The position numbers and the translations under genes are program-made. From the NCBI GenBank assembly GCA_902477075.1, contig CABSFU010000006.1:1-64000 (forward strand): a stretch of 64,000 nucleotides of DNA. Reading direction: 5' to 3'. Below are positions 55,689-64,000 of the stretch, piece by piece. The notes under the pieces are model-generated. The model saw nothing but the letters and a program-made list of their open reading frames with translations. It was not told the DNA's origin and searched no databases. The DNA comes from UMGS1498 sp900552335. GTDB taxonomy: Bacteria; Bacillota_I; Bacilli_A; RF39; UBA660. Position 1 is the first letter of the stretch. Each line of letters starts with the position of its first letter.

Positions 55689-56465
55689 TTATTTAATTTT
55701 TTTCTTAATATGATCAATACCACTTTTTTCTAAACGGGATATTTGAGCTTGCGAAATACCAATTTCATCAGCTAGTTCTAGTTGTGTTTTACCCATAATA
55801 TATCTTTCATAAATAATGTATTTTTCTTTTTGCTTTAATTCTTTTAAAGCTTCTTTCAAGGCAATTCGATATTCTAAGGGATAGATACTATCTTTTTTAT
55901 CTTCTAATTGGTCTACTAAGTAGATAGTATCTCCACCATCATTATAAATAGGTTCAAACATACTCACAACTTCCTTCATAGAATTGATGGCATTCTGAAC
56001 TTCTATTTCTTCTTTATCAAGTGCTTCTGCAACTTGCTTCATGGTAGGTTCAATACCTAACTTACTAGTTAATTCTTCCTTCATTTTTAAAGCTTTATAA
56101 GCAGTATCTTTTGTACTACGGGCAACCCTAATACTATTATTATCTCTTAAAAAGCGTTTTACTTCTCCAATAATCAAAGGACAAGCATAAGTGCTTAATT
56201 TTAAATTATAAGATAAATCAAAATTATCAATTGCCTTTATTAAACCAATAACTCCAACTTGAAATAAATCATCCATATTATCCGTTCTCCCTGTAAAATT
56301 TTTTAAAACAGATAATACTAGTTTTAAATTACCACTTACTAACTTATCTTTAGCAGTTAAATCGCCTTTTTGATATTGTTCAAATAATATTATCATTTCT
56401 TCATTAGTTAATACAGGTATATTAGATGTATTAATCCCACTGATATCTACTTTATGTTTTGCCAT
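55689..56465 (-). CDS. sigG: RNA polymerase sporulation sigma factor SigG-like
   Basis: 258 residues. Starts MAKHKVDISGINTSNIPVL, close to SigG of Bacillus. Region 2 DDLFQVGVIGLIKAIDNFDL, region 3 with LRDNNSIRVARSTKDTAYKA, SLFEPIYNDGG-like MFEPIYNDGGDTI (a SigG/F hallmark), and region 4 HTH LADEIGISQAQISRLEKSG. Directs late forespore genes in spore formers. SpoIIAA/AB or SpoIIGA are not in the window. Confidence 0.93.
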   Translation of the reverse strand: MAKHKVDISGINTSNIPVLTNEEMIILFEQYQKGDLTAKDKLVSGNLKLVLSVLKNFTGRTDNMDDLFQVGVIGLIKAIDNFDLSYNLKLSTYACPLIIGEVKRFLRDNNSIRVARSTKDTAYKALKMKEELTSKLGIEPTMKQVAEALDKEEIEVQNAINSMKEVVSMFEPIYNDGGDTIYLVDQLEDKKDSIYPLEYRIALKEALKELKQKEKYIIYERYIMGKTQLELADEIGISQAQISRLEKSGIDHIKKKIK

Positions 56466-56575
56466 AAATGCCCCTTTCTAATGTTATATTGAAAGGTTTC
56501 TTTATTTTTATTCAGGCAAAAAAATATCTAACAAAAAAATACTCTTTTTCAAGTACTTTTTTCTATAATTCAATT

Positions 56576-57997
56576 TTAATATTGAATACCCCAAATTACA
56601 GTATGTTTTGCTTCTTTACCGCATACCACACATTTTCCTGTAACCATATCTTCATCTATAATACATCTTGATTTTGTACCTTTAATTTCTTTCATCTTAA
56701 GTTCACATTCTTCACATCCACACCAATCTGCTTTAACAAATCCTGGTTGTTTGTTCATAATGTTTTCTACTTCTTTTAAATTAGTAGCAGTAAATGTTAA
56801 TTCGTCTCTTCTTTTTAACGCACGATTATACATATCATTTTGAATGGTTTCTAACAATTTTTTTACATATTCTACAAAATTTAAATTAATATCTTCTGCA
56901 TATTTTTCACTAGTATCTCTTCTAGCAAATGTTATTTTATGATTACTCAAATCTCTAGGACCAATTTCAATACGAATAGGAATACCATTTACTTCCGCTT
57001 CGGCAAATTTAAAACCTGGCGTTTTATCTGTTAAATCGATATAGGAAATAATATCATTTTCATTCAACTCTTGATTTATTTTATTTGCTAGAGATAAAAC
57101 ATTTTCATCTTTACCAATCGGAATAATAACAACTTGTTTAGGAGCAATTCTTGGTGGTAATACCAAACCTTTATCATCACTGTGAACCATAATTAATCCG
57201 CCTATCATTCTAGTTGTAGTTCCCCATGAAGTTTGATAAACATATTCTTGATTATTTTCTTTATTTAAAAATTTTACATCATAGGCTTTACTAAATTTTT
57301 GACCAAAATAATGACTTGTTCCAGATTGTAAAGCTACACCATTATACATTAAAGCCTCATTAGTAAGTGTATATTCTGCTCCAGAAAATTTTTCCTTTTC
57401 TGTTTTTCTACCAGTTATAGAAGGAATAGCTAAAATTTCATGATGAAACCATTTATATACTTCCATCATTTGTTTTGTTTCTTTTTCTGCTTCTTCTTCT
57501 GTACTATGGATGGTATGACCTTCTTGCCACAAAAACTCTCTACTTCTTAAAAAAGGCCTTGTTTCTTTTTCCCATCTAAGAACATTGCACCATTGATTAT
57601 ATAATTTTGGTAAATCTCTATAAGAAGAAACATGATCTTTATAATAATCACAAAACATCGTTTCACTAGTTGGACGAATGCATAATCTTTCTTCTAGTTC
57701 TTTTGATCCCCCCATTGTTACCCAAGCAACTTCTGGAGCAAAACCCTCTACCAATTCACTTTCTTTTTTTAATAAATTTTCTGGTATTAATAGAGGCATT
57801 TGCACGTTTACATGTCCTAACTCTTTAAATTTTTTATCTAAAATAGATTGCATTTTTTCCCATATAGCATAACCGTTTGGTTCTATAGCAATACAACCCT
57901 TTACATTGGTATAACTAGCTAAATGAGCTGCTTTTACGACATCTGTATACCATGCTGCAAAATCGATATCTCTACTTGTTATTTTTTCATTTTTCAT
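56576..57997 (-). CDS. proS: Prolyl-tRNA synthetase (type 3)
   Basis: 473 residues from ATG 57997 (GGAG 7 nt upstream). Class II motifs: RPTSETMFCDYY (motif 2 context), FLWQEGHTIH, TSHYFGQKFSKAYD and GLIMVHSDDKGLVLPP. The C-terminal zinc domain is present: CGCEECELK, GTKSRC and CVVCGKEAKHTVIWG. This is the archaeal/eukaryal-type ProRS found in several Bacillota. No T-box is obvious upstream. Confidence 0.95.
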   Translation of the reverse strand: MKNEKITSRDIDFAAWYTDVVKAAHLASYTNVKGCIAIEPNGYAIWEKMQSILDKKFKELGHVNVQMPLLIPENLLKKESELVEGFAPEVAWVTMGGSKELEERLCIRPTSETMFCDYYKDHVSSYRDLPKLYNQWCNVLRWEKETRPFLRSREFLWQEGHTIHSTEEEAEKETKQMMEVYKWFHHEILAIPSITGRKTEKEKFSGAEYTLTNEALMYNGVALQSGTSHYFGQKFSKAYDVKFLNKENNQEYVYQTSWGTTTRMIGGLIMVHSDDKGLVLPPRIAPKQVVIIPIGKDENVLSLANKINQELNENDIISYIDLTDKTPGFKFAEAEVNGIPIRIEIGPRDLSNHKITFARRDTSEKYAEDINLNFVEYVKKLLETIQNDMYNRALKRRDELTFTATNLKEVENIMNKQPGFVKADWCGCEECELKMKEIKGTKSRCIIDEDMVTGKCVVCGKEAKHTVIWGIQY

Positions 57998-58102
57998 ACT
58001 CTGGCTCCATTTCTTATAACATTTTATCATATTTTAAATTTTTTTTACAGTTTTTAATTTTTTTATTTTAAAATTTACAAAAATATAGATACCAAATATT
58101 TT

Positions 58103-58804
58103 TTATTTCTTTTTAACAAATATTGCAGAATCCATATCATCCCATACAGCACGTTGTAACAAAATATCATGCTTACTAAATTCATTCATAATTCTAGTAA
58201 AATGTTTAGGATAAATAGAACCATATAAATAGTATAATTGAATTAAACCATCTTGTTTTAAAAATTCTTTTAAATCATAATACAATTTATAAATTTCTTC
58301 TTCAATCGATAATTGCTGGGATAAAAAATATTGTAATACATTAGACAAAATCATTCTATCATATTGTTTTTTTTCTAAAGATGATGAACCTACATTAAAA
58401 ATATTACCAGTTATAAAATGTACTGTTTTTTCCTCTAAAATTTCTCTTAGTTTTTTATAATTGGAATCATTTGCAAGATATAAATTCATTTTTTCTAACT
58501 GTTTTAAAGAAAACGTTTCCTCTTCTAAAAAATCAAAATATTTACTTTTCATAATTGCTTCTATTAATTTTTCTCTAGGAGTCTTTAAAATAAAATTCCT
58601 TTTGATTTCATAATACTCTGCAACCGTTTCATTAATATCAAAGATTGTTACCTCTTTCGCACCTAATAACAAACTATTAAATGCCTGATCACAAGAAGAA
58701 CCTAAAGTAAAAACAGCTTTGTCTTTTACGTCCATTTGTGTAATATAACCAGCAATATTTTCAGTTGTAAATGGATATACCTTTTGAAAATCTTTTCCTT
58801 CCAT
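58103..58804 (-). CDS. SAM-dependent methyltransferase-like protein
   Basis: 233 residues from ATG 58804 (GAGGG upstream). FTLGSSCDQAFNSLLLGAKE and VTIFDINETV have the shape of a SAM-binding loop and the acidic strand end; the rest is helical. LSNVLQYFLSQ could be a substrate region. Resembles DUF3419-like proteins. Methyl transfer has not been shown. It follows the SpoVD-like PBP by 58 bp. Confidence 0.6.
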   Translation of the reverse strand: MEGKDFQKVYPFTTENIAGYITQMDVKDKAVFTLGSSCDQAFNSLLLGAKEVTIFDINETVAEYYEIKRNFILKTPREKLIEAIMKSKYFDFLEEETFSLKQLEKMNLYLANDSNYKKLREILEEKTVHFITGNIFNVGSSSLEKKQYDRMILSNVLQYFLSQQLSIEEEIYKLYYDLKEFLKQDGLIQLYYLYGSIYPKHFTRIMNEFSKHDILLQRAVWDDMDSAIFVKKK

Positions 58805-58862
58805 ATAAACCCTCACTTCAAATGCTGCTATACTATCACATAAATTTAAAAAATGCAATATT

Positions 58863-60770
58863 CTATTCTTCCAACATTAATTTAACAGTTTCTCCCTCAA
58901 AAATTCTAGTATTAGCTTCTGGGGATTGATAAATAACTTTAGACCCTGTTCCTGTATATTCTACTTTAAAACTCTTTAAATTTTGTAGAGCCTCTTTTAA
59001 TGGTATATTTGTAACATCTGGTACAGTAGCGTATTTTCGATCTAAATAATTATATTTTTTTTCACTAGCGCCATCTGGCTTTTTTATATTCAAAATATCA
59101 ATAGATTCTTGTAAAATTGTTCTAGCAATAGGAGCGGCTATGGTACCACCATATTGAGTAATTCCCTTCGCATTATCTATTGCAATGTAAACAATGATTT
59201 CAGGATTGTTTGCTGGCATAAATCCAATAAAAGAAACAATATAATTTCCAACCATGTATCTGCCATCTTTTACCTTTTGTGCAGTTCCTGTCTTACCACC
59301 CACTCTATATCCATCAATAAAAGCATTTCTACCAGTTCCATTTGTCACAACACTTTCTAAAGCATATCTTACTTTTTCACTCGTATCTTCACTAATTACT
59401 TTTCTTTTTATTTCACTGTCAAATGATTTAACAACTGTATTGGTTTCTGGTTCATTTAAACTTTTAACAATATAAGGTTTATAAAGAGTCCCTCCATTAA
59501 TAGCGGCACTCACTGCTGTTATTTGTTGAATTGGTGTTACACTGACTCCTTGACCAAATGAAGTAGTTGCTAGTTCAACTGGTCCAACATTTTCCAATTT
59601 AAACAAAATACCACTGGCTTCCCCATTTAAATCTACTCCTGTTTTTTCTCCAAAACCAAAGGCATTAATATATTTAAATAAATTTTCTTTTCCTAATTTT
59701 TGACCAATTGAAACAAATCCTGGGTTACATGAATTTTCTACAACTTGTAAATAGGTTTGTGCACCATGTCCACCATGTTTCCAACATTTAATACGGGCAT
59801 TTTCTACATGAACACTCCCACTATCAAAAAAGGTATCTTTATCTAAATCAATCAATTTTTCTTCCAAAGCAGCACTTAAAGTAATAATTTTAAAAGTAGA
59901 ACCTGGCTCATAAGTCATCCACACTGGTAAATTTCGATTAATTTCCTCTACTGTATAATTTTGATATTCACTAGGACTAAAATCAGGACGAGAAGCGATG
60001 GCTAAAATTTCTCCTGTATTTGGATTCATAGCAATTCCAAGAGCTTGATCTGGATTGTATTTACTAACGGCATTATCTAATTCTCTTTCTAAAACAGCCT
60101 GTAATTCATAATTAATTGTCAAAGTCATATTCACTCCATCTTGTGGAGCTTCATAACTTTCTGTTAATTCTAATTTATTGCCTTTTGCATCACTAATATA
60201 CTTAATAGCGCCTGCTTTCCCTGTTAAATAAGAATCATACATTAATTCTAACCCACTTAGTCCTTGATTATCGATTCCTACAAACCCAAGAGTATGGGAT
60301 AACAAATGATCATATGGGTAAGATCTTGTACTTTCTTTTACTAAATAAACGCCATCTAACTTTAAAGCATTAATTTGATCTGCTATTTCATAAGATAATT
60401 TTCTTCCTTCGGGATGAACCCTTTCTATAGAAGTTATCTTACTGACATGTTTATACATATCTTCATAGCTAACATTTAAAATATTTGCTAGTTTTTCCGC
60501 TACTTCTTCTTTGTTTTTTATTTGATTTGGAATTAACACCAAAGAAGTTGTTGTAATATTATCAGCAAGTACCACACCATTTCTATCATATATTTTGCCT
60601 CTATCTGCCATAATAGGAAGATTTCTATTCCATAGCTGATTTGCTAAAACATTCAACTTTTTATAATCAATCACTTGTGTATAAAAAACTTTTATAACAA
60701 TAGAAATGAAACAAATAATTAATATAACTAGCACTATTTTTATCCTTGCATGAATGGCTTTATCAAACAT
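58863..60770 (-). CDS. Class B penicillin-binding protein, SpoVD-like with one PASTA domain
   Basis: 635 residues. One N-terminal helix (IKIVLVILIICFISIVIKV), dimerisation domain with ADRGKIYDRNGVVLAD, then the transpeptidase domain: PGSTFK (SxxK), ENSCNPG (SxN) and GKTGTAQ (KTG). A C-terminal PASTA domain follows at about 575-635 (VPDVTNIPLKEALQNLKS). Only one PASTA, as in SpoVD. Acts in septal or spore-cortex peptidoglycan synthesis. It lies one gene from an FtsI-type PBP, as in the dcw cluster. Confidence 0.93.
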   Translation of the reverse strand: MFDKAIHARIKIVLVILIICFISIVIKVFYTQVIDYKKLNVLANQLWNRNLPIMADRGKIYDRNGVVLADNITTTSLVLIPNQIKNKEEVAEKLANILNVSYEDMYKHVSKITSIERVHPEGRKLSYEIADQINALKLDGVYLVKESTRSYPYDHLLSHTLGFVGIDNQGLSGLELMYDSYLTGKAGAIKYISDAKGNKLELTESYEAPQDGVNMTLTINYELQAVLERELDNAVSKYNPDQALGIAMNPNTGEILAIASRPDFSPSEYQNYTVEEINRNLPVWMTYEPGSTFKIITLSAALEEKLIDLDKDTFFDSGSVHVENARIKCWKHGGHGAQTYLQVVENSCNPGFVSIGQKLGKENLFKYINAFGFGEKTGVDLNGEASGILFKLENVGPVELATTSFGQGVSVTPIQQITAVSAAINGGTLYKPYIVKSLNEPETNTVVKSFDSEIKRKVISEDTSEKVRYALESVVTNGTGRNAFIDGYRVGGKTGTAQKVKDGRYMVGNYIVSFIGFMPANNPEIIVYIAIDNAKGITQYGGTIAAPIARTILQESIDILNIKKPDGASEKKYNYLDRKYATVPDVTNIPLKEALQNLKSFKVEYTGTGSKVIYQSPEANTRIFEGETVKLMLEE

Positions 60771-60810
60771 AGTATCACCACTACCATTATATGTTTTTTA
60801 TTTAAATTTA

Positions 60811-60834
60811 TTAAAAAAAGCACTTATGTGCTTA
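60811..60834 (-). terminator. Terminator at the end of the prepilin gene
   Basis: AAGCAC/GTGCTT with an ATAA loop and T-rich tail, overlapping the stop codon at 60832. It should reduce read-through into the SpoVD-like gene. Confidence 0.75.
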
Positions 60835-62007
60835 CTTGATAATGTAAGGAGAAGAACTAGTACCATTTCCAGAAGAAATACTTGCACTTCTCTTTAAATA
60901 AAATACTGGATAAATACGATAAGTAATATCTGATGTAGTATTTAATGTATGGTTTGTAATGATATTATTTTCAATGGTTATCACTTTTCCACTAGAAGAA
61001 TTATCCATCGTCCAAACAGCATTTTTACCAAAAAGGGTTGCCATATAATTACTATTTTTACAATTACTGCTTGCAATATTAGCAAGACAAGTAGAATCTA
61101 AAGAAGAAACTATATAGTCGCTTACTTGAATCAAACCAACCTTATTAGAAACTGTTGATGTAGCTTCTACTGATTTCAACACCTCATAACTCATACTTTC
61201 GCTTAAATCAATAATTCCATTTTTCCACTTTGTTCCATCTACAATTTTATCTTGCATATCTTTTGCATTTCCAGATGTAATAAAGTTGAGTAAATAACTA
61301 GATACCGAAGATTCTAAAAAAGCATTAGAGTTATTCGTACTATAAGAACTAGATTCTGGTGTAATTTTAACTAATTTTATGGTTTTCTCTTTTTTGTTTA
61401 AACTTATAATACGATAGCTATCAGCACTTGCACCTAATTTAACATAATTGTTTGGATTAGATCCTCTAAAAATATACTCATCATCTATTTCATATAAACC
61501 ATCTGTTGTACCACCAATAATAGAAATTAAGTTTTCATAGTTTTTTAAAACGGTTTCATAAGCGGACAAAAGAATATTTTGTTCTTTTTTTTGTAAACCA
61601 TTTTCATAAGTTATAATAAATCCTTGTAATGAACTATCTTTACTACAATCGGTATTTTCATAATTATAATGATACTGATTATTTGTTTCATTATAATCAA
61701 TTTTAACGCAACCATTCATTTCCTCTCCTGTTTTAGGATTGCTGATTTTGTCTATTTCTAAATAGCCAGAGTATTTTAATGCATCGACTGTTACGTAAGT
61801 TGGATTGATATGATTTGCATCTAATAACTCTGTATGGTCCATTGCAAAATTTTTGCCCACACTTTCAATATCTCTCATTTGTGATTGATATAATTTTTCT
61901 TTAGAATCAGCAATTATTTTAACGACATTTGGAAAAACCAACATAGATACTACTGCTAAAATAACAAGAACTGCTAATAATTCTACCAATGTAAATCCTT
62001 TTTTCAT
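60832..62007 (-). CDS. Prepilin-like protein with DUF6273-like C-terminus, between two PBP genes
   Basis: 391 residues. Class III signal MKKGFTLVELLAVLVILAVV. The middle part has Cys pairs (GEEMNGCVKI, NTDCSKD). The C-terminal half (FRGSNPNNYV, LGASADSYRIIS, YRIYPVFYLKRSASI, SSPYIIK) resembles DUF6273-type surface domains. It sits between pbpB- and spoVD-like genes with only 8 bp to the upstream PBP stop. An exported, surface-attached protein is likely; role unknown. Confidence 0.85.
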   Translation of the reverse strand: MKKGFTLVELLAVLVILAVVSMLVFPNVVKIIADSKEKLYQSQMRDIESVGKNFAMDHTELLDANHINPTYVTVDALKYSGYLEIDKISNPKTGEEMNGCVKIDYNETNNQYHYNYENTDCSKDSSLQGFIITYENGLQKKEQNILLSAYETVLKNYENLISIIGGTTDGLYEIDDEYIFRGSNPNNYVKLGASADSYRIISLNKKEKTIKLVKITPESSSYSTNNSNAFLESSVSSYLLNFITSGNAKDMQDKIVDGTKWKNGIIDLSESMSYEVLKSVEATSTVSNKVGLIQVSDYIVSSLDSTCLANIASSNCKNSNYMATLFGKNAVWTMDNSSSGKVITIENNIITNHTLNTTSDITYRIYPVFYLKRSASISSGNGTSSSPYIIK

Positions 62008-62015
62008 ATTTTCAC

Positions 62016-64000
62016 CTAACCTTCCAATGTCCCTGATAAGGTAACATTCATACTTAAATCACTTGTAATAATCGTTCCTTTTGCTATACTTTGATTTACT
62101 GCATATCCATATCCATCTATTTCATAAGGAATGTTTAATAATTTCATTAATGCAATTATATCACTTCTGCTCCAGCCAATAATAGATGGCATTTGATAAT
62201 TGTTAGAATTTGTTAATAATATTATTTTTTCTCCTGTCATAATACTAGTATTTACAATAGATTGATTAATAATCTTATCGCCATTTCCTATTACAACGCA
62301 TTCTATCCCTTTACTGGTAAGATTGGATACAACGTCATTTGTATTTTGACTAACATAAGAAGGAATTTCTATCATTTTCAAAGTATTTTCTTCTTGTTGT
62401 TCACTAAACATATTTTTATATTTAGCAATACTTTTCATAATATCAGTTACTGCTTTGTATAGACCTCTACTTTTACCCCATGTTGGTAACTTCATTGCCG
62501 CATAAATGATAATTTGTGGATTTTCATATGGATACATCCCAGCATAAGAGAAAATATAAGCATTGTCACCTGTTAAATATCCACCAGTTTGAGCGCTATA
62601 AATTTCTGATGTTCCGGTTTTTCCTATTACGTCAAATCCTTCTATTTTATAAGGATAACCTGTTGTACCAGCATCGGTACCCTGAACCGTAATATACATT
62701 AAATCTTTCATCTTATTTGCCGTAGAAGAAGAAATCACATTGCTAACTTTTTCAATTTTTCTTTCATATGTTGTCTCACCATTATTATTGTTCACTATTT
62801 TACTTACAATATGCGGTTTTAACATATCACCATTATTAGCAATCATTGTTAATGCTTGTAAATGTTGAATTGGTGTAGTTGTAATTCCTTGTCCAAATCC
62901 AGCAGTATACACTTCAATAGGATAAATGAAATTCAATTTTCCAGGTTGCTCTCTAGAAAGTTCAATTCCCGTTAAAGAACCAAATCCATATTTGGTAAAG
63001 CAATCATATAAATCTTGTCTACTTAAACCACGATCAATTAGATTAGCAATACCAACATTACTAGAGTATTCATATCCTTTATCAAAACTAATTGTTCCCC
63101 AACCACTACGATTCCAATCATTTATGGTATCGTCGCCTACTTGAAAGTTACCAGAAGTAAAGGTGGCATTTCCATCGTAGATTCCTTTTTCCATTGCACA
63201 CATATAAGTATAGGTTTTCATTGTAGAACCAGGCTCAAATGGAAGGGATGTTAAGATGTTTTCATAGTTTGTTATATTTCTTACATTTGGATCAAAAGAG
63301 GGAGTAGAACTGGTTCCTAAAATATCACCTGTCTTAGCATCCATTACAGAAATGGTCATCCATTCGGGATTATAAGTATTCTGACTTTCTTTGATAGCAG
63401 ATTCTATAAATCTTTGTATTTTTTCATCTATTGTTAAGTAAATATCATAACCATTCTGAGCTTCTATTTCCTTTTCCTGAGTATTAGCTATCTTATAACC
63501 ATATTTATCTTGTTGATATTCAATATAACCGTCTGTTCCTTTTAATAAATCATTATATTTTGCTTCTATACCAAGTTCTCCTGTAATTTGGTTAATTGTC
63601 GTCTCATTTCCGTTGGTATCTGTTTCAGTAATTTCATTTTCTTTAGCATATCCAATTACATAAGAAGCAAAATCACCATTTGGATAATATCGTTTTTGAC
63701 TTTCAATAAAATCAATTCCTGACAAGTTTAAAGCTTTAATTTCATCTTTTTTTAATTCTGTAATTCCTCTTCCACCAGGTCCTAATTCTACTTGATATCT
63801 ATCTTGACTTAGTAAAGAAATCAAAGTATCTACTTCCATATTCAAAACAGGGCTTAGTGCTTCTGCAGTAGCTTGTATGTCTTTTACATAGTTTTCTTTC
63901 GTATAAACAGTACTTTTTGGCAAATAAGCAATAACTGTATAAGAACTAACATTAAGCGCTAATGCATTATTATTGCTGTCATAAATAGTTCCTCTTTTTG
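62016..64000 (-). CDS. Class B penicillin-binding protein, FtsI/PBP2B-like with two PASTA domains (5' end beyond window)
   Basis: The frame stays open to base 64000, and the first codons there read KRGTIYDSNNNALAL, the RGxIxDRN-like motif at the start of the PBP dimer domain, so only the N-terminal helix is missing. The transpeptidase motifs are PGSTMK (SxxK), EYSSNVG (SxN) and GKTGTSE (KTG). Two PASTA-type domains close the protein (about 62016-62400). It is the divisome transpeptidase class. The order FtsI, prepilin, SpoVD (minus strand) recalls the dcw cluster with an insertion. Confidence 0.92.
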   Translation of the reverse strand, partial: KRGTIYDSNNNALALNVSSYTVIAYLPKSTVYTKENYVKDIQATAEALSPVLNMEVDTLISLLSQDRYQVELGPGGRGITELKKDEIKALNLSGIDFIESQKRYYPNGDFASYVIGYAKENEITETDTNGNETTINQITGELGIEAKYNDLLKGTDGYIEYQQDKYGYKIANTQEKEIEAQNGYDIYLTIDEKIQRFIESAIKESQNTYNPEWMTISVMDAKTGDILGTSSTPSFDPNVRNITNYENILTSLPFEPGSTMKTYTYMCAMEKGIYDGNATFTSGNFQVGDDTINDWNRSGWGTISFDKGYEYSSNVGIANLIDRGLSRQDLYDCFTKYGFGSLTGIELSREQPGKLNFIYPIEVYTAGFGQGITTTPIQHLQALTMIANNGDMLKPHIVSKIVNNNNGETTYERKIEKVSNVISSSTANKMKDLMYITVQGTDAGTTGYPYKIEGFDVIGKTGTSEIYSAQTGGYLTGDNAYIFSYAGMYPYENPQIIIYAAMKLPTWGKSRGLYKAVTDIMKSIAKYKNMFSEQQEENTLKMIEIPSYVSQNTNDVVSNLTSKGIECVVIGNGDKIINQSIVNTSIMTGEKIILLTNSNNYQMPSIIGWSRSDIIALMKLLNIPYEIDGYGYAVNQSIAKGTIITSDLSMNVTLSGTLEG

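Overview
The window is very AT-rich (roughly 30% G+C by eye) and reads with the standard code: TGA is a real stop, for example in the ATGA overlap at 911-914. Gene content points to an uncultured low-G+C Bacillota of the Bacilli/Erysipelotrichia side. Evidence includes an rpoB-rpoC / L10-L12 / L11-L1 / secE-nusG block, a sigma-G-like factor, YlmC/YmxH, SpoVD/FtsI-type PBPs, a CIRCE-controlled Hsp20, LCP proteins, and an RpoB with Asn where most bacteria carry the rifampicin-site His, as reported for some Mollicutes. No rRNA, CRISPR array or classical IS element was seen.

Layout. 1-17.3 kb is mostly core: the 5' part of a prepilin-like adhesin gene, an rnr-(63 aa)-(HEIKH zincin)-smpB operon, an NrtR-like regulator, tRNA-Ser, a frameshifted SDR, tag, hsp20, a divergent GT-C/GT2 pair, a run of yidD, prepilin, ZIP and LCP genes, and tRNA-Cys/tRNA-Gly. 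17.3-29.4 kb is an accessory island directly behind tRNA-Gly. It holds three copies of one integrative mobilizable element (IME) layout: a leader with GCTCCAT, two hairpins, an MxNII small gene, then serine recombinase, oriT and MobV-type relaxase, then cargo on the opposite strand. Only the middle copy still has recombinase and relaxase, and both are broken by single lesions. The outer two have collapsed by internal deletion but keep their cargo: a helicase with five HA repeats plus a membrane protein and an unknown protein in one, transglutaminase-like proteins in the others. 29.4-36.4 kb is a decaying region with a broken NapH-like ferredoxin gene, an intact P2-type ATPase, an epimerase-like SDR, a TetR regulator and several relics.

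36.4-48 kb is the transcription/translation block (rpoC, rpoB, rsmC, rplL, rplJ with its L10 leader, rplA, rplK, an unknown gene, nusG, secE). 48-49.4 kb holds a prepilin gene with a phage-tail-fibre-like tip, behind a G9 tract and almost identical at its 5' end to the partial gene at the window start. 49.5-64 kb carries rarA, an unusual protein with three tandem Spo0A-C-like domains, ylmC, an ABC-F ATPase, a secreted HELWH zincin, sigG, proS, a methyltransferase-like gene, and two PBPs separated by another prepilin-like gene.

The most unusual items are the serial collapsed IMEs and their cargo, the triple Spo0A-C protein, and the G-tract-controlled prepilin/tail-fibre chimera.
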